Assembly: GCA_027295475.1 (NCBI GenBank) | Contig: JAPUKV010000010.1 | Location: 1 to 8,690 of the forward strand | Source: Pseudomonadota bacterium | GTDB lineage: Bacteria > Pseudomonadota > Gammaproteobacteria > Woeseiales > Woeseiaceae | Direction: 5' to 3' | Length of the DNA stretch: 8,690 nt | In this document: positions 1 to 5,615 of the stretch, one piece after another | Position numbering within the stretch: position 1 is the first letter of the stretch | Layout: each line of letters opens with the position of its first letter | Translations under genes and position numbers: made by a program | Notes under the pieces: generated by a model | The model's input: only the letters and a program-made list of their open reading frames with translations | Told to the model about the DNA's origin: nothing | Database searches by the model: none

Positions 1-1
1 G

Positions 2-181
2 GGGGCGTGGAAACTGTACAACATAAAAGAAGACCCGTCGGAATTGCACGATCTAAGCAAACAGGAGCCTGAGCTTCTTGCCGAGCTGGTCGGGAAGCAC
101 GCTGAATATGGCGAAAGCCTGGGCATTATTGACATGCCGGCGGATTTCGATCCATTGGCGATGATTGTAGGCAGCAAATAG
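2..181 (+). CDS. Sulfatase-like hydrolase, C-terminal end (5' partial)
   Basis: Only the last 59 codons are in the window; the frame is open from base 2 and stops at TAG 179-181. The peptide begins GAWKLYNIKEDPSELHDLSK and continues into a helix rich in Glu and Leu (PELLAELVGKHAEYGES). The 'W-x-LY-x-x-x-DP-x-E-x-x-DL' pattern followed by 'P-x-LL-x-x-L' is the typical carboxy-terminal signature of type I (formylglycine) arylsulfatases, where it closes the small C-terminal subdomain. The catalytic Cys/Ser motif and metal ligands would lie upstream, outside the window, so activity and substrate cannot be judged. The next gene starts only 23 bases downstream (ATG 205) and may be co-transcribed. 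The family assignment rests on this short tail alone; the substrate is unknown. Confidence 0.75.
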   Translation, partial: GAWKLYNIKEDPSELHDLSKQEPELLAELVGKHAEYGESLGIIDMPADFDPLAMIVGSK

Positions 182-204
182 CGCAGTTGCACAAGTCGAA
201 GAAA

Positions 205-591
205 ATGAACACAAAATTCCTTTTCAACGCGTCAGCAATCATTGAGGTACTTACCGGATTCGCGTCGCTTGTGGCACCGCTGTTTTTGATCGGACTGTTG
301 CTGGGCGACGGATTGGGCCCAATCGGAGTTGCGGTAGCGCGCGTATTGGGGATCGGATTGATATCGGTCGGCGTCGCAGGGTGGGAATCGCAGGGACAAG
401 ATAGTCGTCTCGCCCCGCGGGCAGGACTTTGTATCTATAACGTTGGCGCCGCTTTAGTGTTCGTGATACTTGGTGCGTACGATGGCATGAACGGGGTACT
501 TCTGTGGCCTGCAGCGATACTACACACATTGATCGGCGCAATGATGCTGTGGGTGATCCTGGCGCCATCGCAGAAAGCTATCGGTGAGTGA
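205..591 (+). CDS. Small four-helix integral membrane protein, unknown function
   Basis: A 128-residue protein if started at ATG 205; a TTG at 187 would add six residues (MHKSKK) and is less convincing. Four hydrophobic segments are visible at roughly residues 8-35, 42-60, 75-93 and 97-119, separated by short loops. The loop after segment 2 is polar (GWESQGQDSRLAPR), so the protein is almost wholly inner-membrane. No catalytic or ligand-binding motif is recognised. Its size and topology resemble small DoxX- or DUF4345-like membrane proteins, but no signature residue confirms membership of either. Only a weak purine stretch (GAAGAA) precedes the ATG, which suggests translation coupled to the sulfatase gene 23 bases upstream. 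A role accessory to that gene would be inference from position only. Confidence 0.7.
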   Translation: MNTKFLFNASAIIEVLTGFASLVAPLFLIGLLLGDGLGPIGVAVARVLGIGLISVGVAGWESQGQDSRLAPRAGLCIYNVGAALVFVILGAYDGMNGVLLWPAAILHTLIGAMMLWVILAPSQKAIGE

Positions 592-634
592 CGACACGAA
601 GCCGATCGAGCTTGTGTTTATTGGTTTGAACTGA

Positions 635-678
635 GCCGACTGCAAAATTGTTAAAAGCGAAGTCGGCACATGCCCGAC
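635..678 (+). promoter_or_regulatory. Leader with alternative stem-loops upstream of the glycine-zipper gene
   Basis: GCCGACT (635-641) is exactly complementary to AGTCGGC (661-667) across a 19-base loop. The same right arm (GTCGG, 662-666) is also complementary to CCGAC (674-678) across a 7-base loop. The two stems share one arm and cannot form together. The pair ends 13 bases before the GAGGAG ribosome binding site. The sequence shows the complementarity; any regulatory effect is inference. There is no U-tract after either stem, so a standard intrinsic terminator is unlikely. Confidence 0.35.
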
Positions 679-691
679 ATTCATGATAATT

Positions 692-697
692 GAGGAG
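692..697 (+). promoter_or_regulatory. Ribosome binding site GAGGAG
   Basis: A strong Shine-Dalgarno sequence seven bases before ATG 705. It fixes the start of the glycine-zipper gene at 705 rather than at the TTG at 690, which would place the site inside the coding sequence. Confidence 0.75.
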
Positions 698-704
698 TAG
701 AAAA

Positions 705-1250
705 ATGAGACGACTAATCCTGACTACAATTCTGATTGCGCTGCCGTTTTCCAACGGCGTTGCTCAGGAATCTGGCAAGACGCTCGCGTCAACGCTCGAC
801 GTCTTTGTCTTTCCCACCGAGGGACAGCCAGCTGATCAGCAGTCAAAGGACGAGGCAGAGTGTTACAGCTGGGCGGCGAGCAATACGGGAAGCGATCCGT
901 TCGAGCTCCAGAAGCAAAGCGAGCAACAGGCTCTGCAAACCGAGCAGCAGGTGCAACAGGCACAAAGCGCAACCCAGGGTGCGGGTGCTAAGGGCGCTGT
1001 CAGGGGCGCGGCTGCAGGCGCATTAATTGGCGAAATAGCGAACGATGATGCCGGCAAGGGCGCCGCCTATGGCGCTGCCGCCGGTGCCATCTCATCGCGC
1101 CGGCGTTCACGCGCTGCGAGCCAACAAGCGCAGCAACAGGCTAAAGAGCAGGGCGCGGCACAGCAACAGGCGACTGCCGAACAGGTAGGCAATTTCAAGA
1201 AGGCGTTTAGCGTCTGCCTCGAGGCCAAAGACTACATGGTCAAGTTCTAA
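705..1250 (+). CDS. Secreted glycine-zipper protein with Gln-rich flanks
   Basis: A 181-residue exported protein. It starts with a signal peptide (MRRLILTTILIALPFSNGVA, probable cleavage after Ala20 before QES). Residues 47-66 hold a conserved block, QSKDEAECYSWAASNTGSDPF, seen in YMGG-like glycine-zipper proteins. Residues 67-91 are Gln-rich and probably helical. A glycine zipper follows at about 92-129, with small residues at regular spacing (GAGAKGAVRGAAAGALIGE, then GKGAAYGAAAGAIS). After a basic patch (SRRRSR, 131-136) comes a second Gln/Ala-rich segment (140-160). The end contains a second Cys (171) in FSVCLEAKDYMVKF, so Cys53-Cys171 could form a disulfide. Glycine-zipper segments usually pack as paired membrane helices; envelope location is well supported, function is not. 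Start chosen by the GAGGAG site. Confidence 0.85.
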   Translation: MRRLILTTILIALPFSNGVAQESGKTLASTLDVFVFPTEGQPADQQSKDEAECYSWAASNTGSDPFELQKQSEQQALQTEQQVQQAQSATQGAGAKGAVRGAAAGALIGEIANDDAGKGAAYGAAAGAISSRRRSRAASQQAQQQAKEQGAAQQQATAEQVGNFKKAFSVCLEAKDYMVKF

Positions 1251-1316
1251 GCCGCTTGCGAAGGCAAACGAAGGCGCGTACTCGGCGTTAACTAAACAGA
1301 GAACAGGAGAAACACA

Positions 1317-1724
1317 ATGAAGAACCTTGCGATCGCCTGCACAGCATTGCTGGCAAGCAACATAGCTATGGCTGAAAACCTTGAAGGTGCCGACGACTTG
1401 CTTTGTGCGGCAGGACATGCACAGATTTGTTTCGAAAATGGAGAATGTTTCTCCGTGGCACCGTGGGAGCTTTCTATACCGGATTTTGTGGTTATCGATA
1501 CGAAAGAGAAATCAGTGTCAACCACGAAGGCCAGTGGACAGAATCGATCATCGCCATTCTCGAGCGTCGAAAGAAGCGACGGGATAATCTACCTTCAGGG
1601 ATTTGAGGGTAATCGAACTTTCAGTTTTGTCATCGAAGAAGCTTCAGGTCACATGACCGTTGCCATCGTGCGTGATGGATTATCTGTGACCGTGTTCGGC
1701 GTTTGCACGCACACCGACGTATAG
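1317..1724 (+). CDS. Secreted conserved hypothetical protein with Cys cluster
   Basis: A 135-residue protein with a clear signal peptide (MKNLAIACTALLASNIAMA, cleavage expected after Ala19). AGGAGA (1305-1310) lies six bases before the ATG, so the start is well supported. The mature part has four cysteines: Cys30, Cys38 and Cys44 near the front (LLCAAGHAQICFENGEC) and Cys130 close to the end (FGVCTHTDV), so disulfides in the periplasm are plausible. The middle contains VAPWELSIPDFVVIDTKEK, STTKASGQNRSSP and GFEGNRTFSFVIEEASG, which read as a beta-rich fold. It resembles small hypothetical proteins of environmental gammaproteobacteria, but I know no function. It follows the glycine-zipper gene by 66 bases on the same strand. 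Both are exported, so a shared transcript is possible but unproven. Confidence 0.8.
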   Translation: MKNLAIACTALLASNIAMAENLEGADDLLCAAGHAQICFENGECFSVAPWELSIPDFVVIDTKEKSVSTTKASGQNRSSPFSSVERSDGIIYLQGFEGNRTFSFVIEEASGHMTVAIVRDGLSVTVFGVCTHTDV

Positions 1725-1817
1725 CACAGATGCGGCGCAGGCCAGAGGCGAGCTAAAAGAGCAGAACCAGCCAGTTGAAAGAACATCTGTACACGGGTTG
1801 TTGCGATCGGCAACTGA

Positions 1818-1874
1818 GTACGGGCAGGATCGGCCGAGTAACTGGATCCGACCCCTTTTCAGATCCCTTTTCAC
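1818..1874 (+). repeat. GGATCCGACCCCTTTTC repeat, copy 1, with partial tandem duplication
   Basis: The core GGATCCGACCCCTTTTCA is at 1844-1861 and is followed at once by a shortened second unit, GATCCCTTTTCA (1862-1873). Twenty bases starting at GTACGGG (1818-1837) match 16 of 20 with the segment starting at 3301 before copy 2, so the repeat unit is longer than the core. It lies in the spacer before the DUF3187 gene. Confidence 0.75.
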
Positions 1875-1915
1875 CGTTGCAGCTCTCAGTCACAATAAGA
1901 AATAAGGTTGGGATC

Positions 1916-2914
1916 TTGGCTGACAGAATAAATTCAAGGTATCGATATTCGCTGATGTTGGGGTGTTTGCTCGCGCAAGCCTCACTCGGCGATGTACTGC
2001 GCGACCGCGACAACGGGCCATTAACCGGAATCTTCGGAATTCCGGACAGTACCGAGGGGCGCAAGCTGCTGAGTTCCGGGAAAAGTGCCTGGGATTTGTC
2101 GGTGACACTCGCAAGTCATTCTGTTGATGATGTGCGATCGACAGAGACCCTTTACCTCGACGGTGAAACGACGCGTTTCGAATTCCGCTATCGGATTGGA
2201 ATTGGCGACAAGTTAGAGCTTGGAGTCGAACTTCCTTACGTACGACACCAGGCGGGACGGCTGGATTCGCTGATTGATTCCTGGCACAAATGGCTGGGGC
2301 TGCCGAAAGGGCACAGGACAGACAGAGAGCAGGACATTCTCGACTTCAGGTACATCGATGGAACCGGCAGGGCAATCGATATGAACAGCGAGTCGCAAGG
2401 CATCGGCGACGCGCGATTATTCGGCGGCTGGCAGCTGACAGCAACCGACCGTTACCACGTAGCTTTGCGCTTCGGGGCAAAATTCGCCACTGGCGACAGT
2501 AGCAAGCTACACGGCAGTGGTGGCACGGATCTGAGCCTGGGTCTGGCCGGTGATGCGATGAGCTTGTTTGGTATGCAGAATCTCAATGGCTTCTATCGAC
2601 TACACGCTATCCATATCGGTGAGCCTGATTTACTCGCCGATCGCTACGAAGAATGGGTGGGCTACATTTCTGCAGGCATTGGATTACAAGTCAGTGACCG
2701 AATCGAGCTGCGCCTGCAGGGAGCATCAAGGTCTGCAATGTACGAATCGGAAATCCCTAGCCTGGGTGGCAGCGCTACAACCCTGACTGTTGGCGGAAAC
2801 ATTCGTATCTTCAACAACTACGAACTAAGCCTGGGCGTCAGCGAGGATGTGGATCCCGGGACTGCTCCCGATGTCGCCTTTCAGATAGCGCTGCGCTATC
2901 GCGGCACGCAGTAA
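1916..2914 (+). CDS. DUF3187 family protein, putative outer-membrane/envelope protein
   Basis: About 332 residues from TTG 1916, which has AAGG (1904-1907) eight bases upstream. The next in-frame ATG is 1955. From the TTG, the start is basic and then hydrophobic (RINSRYRYSLMLGCLLAQASLG), a plausible signal peptide. Family features in order: an early 'GPLTGIFGIPDS' block (about residues 34-45), a 'LYLDGETTRFEFRYRIGIGDKLELGVELPYV' stretch (80-108), and a 'SWHKWLGLPKGHR' motif (122-134). These match DUF3187, a proteobacterial family of predicted beta-rich envelope proteins with no known function. The C-terminal half alternates hydrophobic and polar residues as in a beta-barrel and ends in RYRGTQ. 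The frame is open back to 1775, but that extension translates repeat DNA (GSDPFSDPFS) and is not believed. A 7-bp hairpin (2884-2900) lies in the last codons without a U-tract. Confidence 0.8.
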   Translation: MADRINSRYRYSLMLGCLLAQASLGDVLRDRDNGPLTGIFGIPDSTEGRKLLSSGKSAWDLSVTLASHSVDDVRSTETLYLDGETTRFEFRYRIGIGDKLELGVELPYVRHQAGRLDSLIDSWHKWLGLPKGHRTDREQDILDFRYIDGTGRAIDMNSESQGIGDARLFGGWQLTATDRYHVALRFGAKFATGDSSKLHGSGGTDLSLGLAGDAMSLFGMQNLNGFYRLHAIHIGEPDLLADRYEEWVGYISAGIGLQVSDRIELRLQGASRSAMYESEIPSLGGSATTLTVGGNIRIFNNYELSLGVSEDVDPGTAPDVAFQIALRYRGTQ

Positions 2915-2944
2915 GGGCCTTGTCGCGAGACGCCGGCTGCAAAT

Positions 2945-2956
2945 AGTCTATAGACT
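2945..2956 (+). repeat. 12-bp perfect palindrome AGTCTATAGACT
   Basis: An uninterrupted palindrome in the 78-base spacer, ending 36 bases before the ybiI GTG. It could be an operator half-pair, but no known consensus is recognised and no good promoter could be assigned around it. Confidence 0.3.
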
Positions 2957-2992
2957 GGCACAAGCAACAGCGGCAATTATCAGGGTGTCCTA

Positions 2993-3259
2993 GTGGCTGG
3001 TGGATTTGCGAAAGACGGCGCAGTACAGGATCAGATTGATGCCTCCATCGAGGACGCGGTCAGTCGTGCCCGTAGTCAATTGCCGCGCGGTGAAAGTCTG
3101 AAACAATGTGAAGAGTGTGGCGGGCGCATTCCCCAAGCGCGACGTGAGGCTGTTCCCGGCGTGCGTCTGTGCGTCAAGTGCCAGGCCGAGCACGATAAAG
3201 AAATAGTAAATCACAGCGGTTATAACCGGCGCGGTAGCAAGGACAGCCAGCTGCGGTAG
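2993..3259 (+). CDS. ybiI: DksA/TraR-type C4 zinc-finger protein, YbiI-like
   Basis: An 88-residue protein starting at GTG 2993, with AGGG (2982-2985) seven bases upstream. The four zinc ligands are Cys39, Cys42, Cys60 and Cys63 (CEECG, then CVKC). The sequence IEDAVSRARSQLPRGES, RIPQARREAVPGVRLC and the tail GYNRRGSKDSQLR match E. coli YbiI from memory over almost the whole length, and the length is the same. Members are small, mostly helical proteins with a single C4 finger. They resemble the C-terminal part of DksA but lack its long coiled coil with the acidic tip that enters the RNA polymerase channel. The physiological role of YbiI is not established. It follows the DUF3187 gene by 78 bases. 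Product call is firm; the symbol is by homology. Confidence 0.92.
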   Translation: MAGGFAKDGAVQDQIDASIEDAVSRARSQLPRGESLKQCEECGGRIPQARREAVPGVRLCVKCQAEHDKEIVNHSGYNRRGSKDSQLR

Positions 3260-3300
3260 CTTGAAAACAGGCATCGAAAAACATTTCGGTCAGCGACTGG

Positions 3301-3370
3301 GTACGGGAAAGATCGATCGACCCGCTAAAAATAGCGGAATCATGCCGTAATCGAATCCGACCCCTTTTCA
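3301..3370 (+). repeat. GGATCCGACCCCTTTTC-family repeat, copy 2, with internal hairpin
   Basis: The core ATCCGACCCCTTTTCA is at 3355-3370 (preceded by GA instead of GG). The 5' part starts with GTACGGG at 3301, as in copy 1. TCGACCCGCTAA (3317-3328) is repeated exactly before copy 3 (5570-5581). A perfect stem CCGCTA-AAAA-TAGCGG (3322-3337) sits between the two parts and is absent from copies 1 and 3, so copy 2 has an insertion of about 20-25 bases. It lies between ybiI and the caspase gene. Confidence 0.75.
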
Positions 3371-3451
3371 CTTGTGGGCACGTGAATGAAGTAATCTCAG
3401 GGAATAGCCGCTGCTGGCGCAGCATTAAGTGGCTGAGCGCTGGATGTGCGC

Positions 3452-3457
3452 TATAAT
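3452..3457 (+). promoter_or_regulatory. Candidate -10 box TATAAT for the caspase gene
   Basis: A consensus TATAAT lies 31 bases before ATG 3489, giving a predicted transcript start near 3463-3465 and a leader of about 25 bases. No good -35 is present at 16-18 bases (GTGGCT/TGGCTG), and there is no extended -10 TG. If real, it places GTG 3429 and ATG 3444 upstream of the transcript, which supports the 3489 start. Confidence 0.35.
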
Positions 3458-3488
3458 TGGGGGATCGCCAAGATATACAACAAGAGCG

Positions 3489-5093
3489 ATGGGCAGATGT
3501 ACGTGCAGATTGTTCGTTTACGCCGCAATCCTGTTGTTCGCCGGATTGCCCGATGGGGAAGCTCGGGCCGAAAATCGCTTTGCACTGGTCATCGGTAATG
3601 GTGCCTACGCTACATCGCCGCTAAAAAACCCAGTCAACGATGCCCAGGATATGGCCACGGCCTTGCGCGGTGTCGGCTTTCAAGTCATCCACAAGCAAAA
3701 CGCAAATCGCAGCCAGATGCGTGCGGCGATCCGCGAGTTCAGCAGACAAATCAGGCAAGGCGGGGTAGGGCTCTTCTATTTTGCCGGCCATGGCGTTCAG
3801 GTCCGTGGCAGAAATTACCTGATTCCGGTGGGTGCCAATATCGAGGAGGAGTTCGAGGTAGCCGACGAGGCAGTGGACGCAGAATCGGTTCTTCGGGCGA
3901 TGGGGGATGCTGAAAACAAGCTCAATATCATCATTCTCGATGCCTGCCGCAACAATCCGTATGCCCGCAGTTTCCGTTCGGCGGATCGCGGTCTGGCGCG
4001 AATGCCGGCGCCCACCGGATCGTTGCTGGCCTATGCTACGGCGCCTGGGGATGTCGCCGCCGACGGTGAGGGCCGCAACGGAGTATTCACCAAGCACCTG
4101 CTCGAGGCAATGCAGACTGAGGGCACATCACTGGAGCAGGTATTCAAACATGTGCGGATCAACGTGGGCCGCGACACCGCAGGGCGTCAGGTTCCGTGGG
4201 AGGTGTCCTCGCTCACCGGTGATTTTTATTTCAGGCCCGGGACCCCTGTTGCTGCGACGCCAGTTATTGCGACGCCACTTTCTGCTACGTCATTCACTGA
4301 TTCACAGCGTTCCGCGGAGGGGCGGTATTGGACGACAGTCAAGGACTCGGAGAGTTCTGCCGAATATAACTCCTACCTACAAAAGTATCCTGACGGAGAA
4401 TTTGCCGATATCGCCGCGGCGCGACGAGACAGATACACCGAGAGTCCGATATATGGCGCCAGTGCAATCGGGCAGGGCAAAAAAACAGCCCTGATCAATC
4501 CTGTGTACTACCGCAATACGGAGAACCGTTATGCGACAGCCGCCGTCAGGGATTTTGTCGCTGCGAGAACACCGTTCGAAGTAATTGAAATGAATCCCGT
4601 CACGGCAGAAGCCAACCGGCGAAACGCACTACTCGGGGTCGCATCAGTTTATCCTGACAATGTTGATTACGTAATTACTAGTACGATTATCCAGAGTCAA
4701 AGCCGTCGGGAAGCCAATGCCAACTACAGAGCCTCGACTTTAGGTGAGAGCAATTTCGGAAAAAAATTGTTCAATAGTCTCAGCAATCGAAGTTTTCGAT
4801 ATTTCCTTACCTCGAACGTCGATGTCGAGGTGGCACTTCTGATGCCGAAGGAAAACCGACAACTCACGCATATCGAGAGAGTGCAGTACAAAGTGCCTTT
4901 GACAGAGAACGTGAACGAACAACAATTGATGGCCGACGCACCGATAACTGCGTCCGTTGATGCTGTGCATGCGGCCATGTTGAAATATGAATTTCCGGTA
5001 TTGTCCGAAGCACAGCAACAAGAAGTGCCTCAAGAAGCGCCTCAAGAGATAAACGTTCTTGATAGCTTGTTTAAGTCGGTCATAAAACGGTAG
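3489..5093 (+). CDS. Secreted caspase-like protein (peptidase C14) with extra C-terminal alpha/beta domain
   Basis: A 534-residue protein from ATG 3489. This start gives a signal peptide (CRLFVYAAILLFAGLPDGEARA, cleavage near Ala27); GTG 3429 or ATG 3444 would add up to 20 residues and bury it. Residues 29-248 are a caspase/metacaspase p20 domain: RFALVIGNGAY (30-40), catalytic His101 in FYFAGHGVQ, catalytic Cys153 in IIILDACRNNP, then SLLAYATAPGD (178-188), GVFTKHLLEAM (198-208) and VSSLTGDFYF. Both catalytic residues are present, so peptidase activity after Arg/Lys or Asp is possible; substrate unknown. An Ala/Thr/Pro linker (250-270) leads to a short helical unit (YWTTVKDSESSAEYNSYLQK, then YPDGEFADIAAAR; 279-311) common in such proteins. 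Residues about 330-505 form a separate alpha/beta domain. A Gln/Glu/Pro-rich tail precedes the end. Terminator follows. Confidence 0.88.
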   Translation: MGRCTCRLFVYAAILLFAGLPDGEARAENRFALVIGNGAYATSPLKNPVNDAQDMATALRGVGFQVIHKQNANRSQMRAAIREFSRQIRQGGVGLFYFAGHGVQVRGRNYLIPVGANIEEEFEVADEAVDAESVLRAMGDAENKLNIIILDACRNNPYARSFRSADRGLARMPAPTGSLLAYATAPGDVAADGEGRNGVFTKHLLEAMQTEGTSLEQVFKHVRINVGRDTAGRQVPWEVSSLTGDFYFRPGTPVAATPVIATPLSATSFTDSQRSAEGRYWTTVKDSESSAEYNSYLQKYPDGEFADIAAARRDRYTESPIYGASAIGQGKKTALINPVYYRNTENRYATAAVRDFVAARTPFEVIEMNPVTAEANRRNALLGVASVYPDNVDYVITSTIIQSQSRREANANYRASTLGESNFGKKLFNSLSNRSFRYFLTSNVDVEVALLMPKENRQLTHIERVQYKVPLTENVNEQQLMADAPITASVDAVHAAMLKYEFPVLSEAQQQEVPQEAPQEINVLDSLFKSVIKR

Positions 5094-5110
5094 GTGCCAT
5101 CCTATAATCA

Positions 5111-5139
5111 AAAAAGGGGGTCCATAGGGCCCCCTTTTT
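5111..5139 (+). terminator. Bidirectional intrinsic terminator between converging genes
   Basis: Five A's, GGGGGTCC (5116-5123), a three-base ATA loop, GGGCCCCC (5127-5134) and five T's (5135-5139). The stem is eight pairs with one G-U wobble and can extend through the A/T tracts. It gives a T-tract on both strands. It sits 17 bases after the caspase stop and 53 bases after the YCII stop on the other strand, so it can end both transcripts. Confidence 0.9.
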
Positions 5140-5192
5140 CGACTAGCAGCGCGCCCCTGCGTTGGGTCTCGAGTCCTGACATCGTCACCGAG

Positions 5193-5483
5193 CTACTGGG
5201 TCATGATTTCGTAGACCCGGATGCTCGCAATGAATGGATTGTCCTGAGCGATCTTTTCTGCATCATCAAGGCTCTCGGCATTGATGATCGAGTAACCCGT
5301 GATGGATTCCATCCCCATGGGCAGGTCCTTGGTTCCGCTACGCGAAATCTCTCGTGCACCGCCGTGGAAACCCCCTTTTTCCACGGTGTTGTCTGCGACC
5401 GACTCGAACCACTTGTTCCAAGCCGCCATGATTTCCGGCGTGGGTTTTTCGAATCCGAAATGCAGAAACATGAATCTTTTCAT
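5193..5483 (-). CDS. YCII-related domain protein
   Basis: A 96-residue protein read from ATG 5483, the only start with a good ribosome binding site (AGGAG, minus strand, six bases away). An upstream GTG-type extension to 5516 would place that site inside the gene. The sequence fits the YCII/DGPF family of small ferredoxin-like alpha/beta proteins: strand KRFMFLHFG (2-10), a helix PTPEIMAAWNKWFESVADN (14-32), a turn with Gly and His (EKGGFHGG, 35-42), strand SITGYSIINAE (60-70), helix SLDDAEKIAQDNP (71-83), and final strand SIRVYEIM. Family members are small cytoplasmic proteins, sometimes fused to sigma factors or dechlorinase-like enzymes; the function of this one is unknown. It converges on the caspase gene and is probably transcribed alone. 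Confidence 0.85.
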   Translation of the reverse strand: MKRFMFLHFGFEKPTPEIMAAWNKWFESVADNTVEKGGFHGGAREISRSGTKDLPMGMESITGYSIINAESLDDAEKIAQDNPFIASIRVYEIMTQ

Positions 5484-5489
5484 TTCTCT

Positions 5490-5494
5490 CTCCT
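5490..5494 (-). promoter_or_regulatory. Ribosome binding site AGGAG for the YCII gene
   Basis: On the minus strand AGGAG is followed by six bases and ATG 5483. It decides the start of the YCII-domain gene. Confidence 0.75.
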
Positions 5495-5529
5495 GTTGTG
5501 TTTCTTCTCTGCCCAAGAATGAACCTTGA

Positions 5530-5601
5530 GATAAGGGCTCGGATCCAAAAATTTGTCACTTGAAACCCGTCGACCCGCTAATTGGATCCGACCCCCTTTT
5601 C
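5530..5601. repeat. REPIN-like inverted pair of the GGATCCGACCCC repeat (copy 3)
   Basis: The plus-strand arm TTGGATCCGA-CCCCCTTTTC is at 5582-5601. Its inverted partner, TTGGATCCGAGCCCTTATC on the minus strand, is at 5530-5548; it matches 17 of 19 with the consensus TTGGATCCGACCCCTTTTC. The 33-base spacer contains TCGACCCGCTAA (5570-5581), shared with copy 2. The element fills the gap between the start of the YCII gene and the end of the MFS gene. Paired inverted REP units are typical of sequences mobilised by REP-associated (Y1) transposases; no such gene is in the window. Confidence 0.65.
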
Positions 5602-5615
5602 TACCATTTTCAACT

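Noticed and set aside
187..204. TTG 187 as start of the small membrane protein
   Set aside because: ATG 205 begins nearer the first hydrophobic segment; the extra six residues are not supported by any ribosome binding site.
2884..2900. GATAGCG-CTG-CGCTATC hairpin as a terminator for the DUF3187 gene
   Set aside because: It lies inside the last codons and has no T-tract; its symmetry may be chance within coding sequence.
5102..5107. TATAAT just after the caspase gene
   Set aside because: It lies directly before the strong terminator, so it would make no useful transcript; treated as chance.
1818..5601. Integron-like cassette array, given evenly spaced repeats between genes
   Set aside because: The repeats lack the attC core pairs (RYYYAAC/GTTRRRY), genes are in both orientations and no integrase is present.
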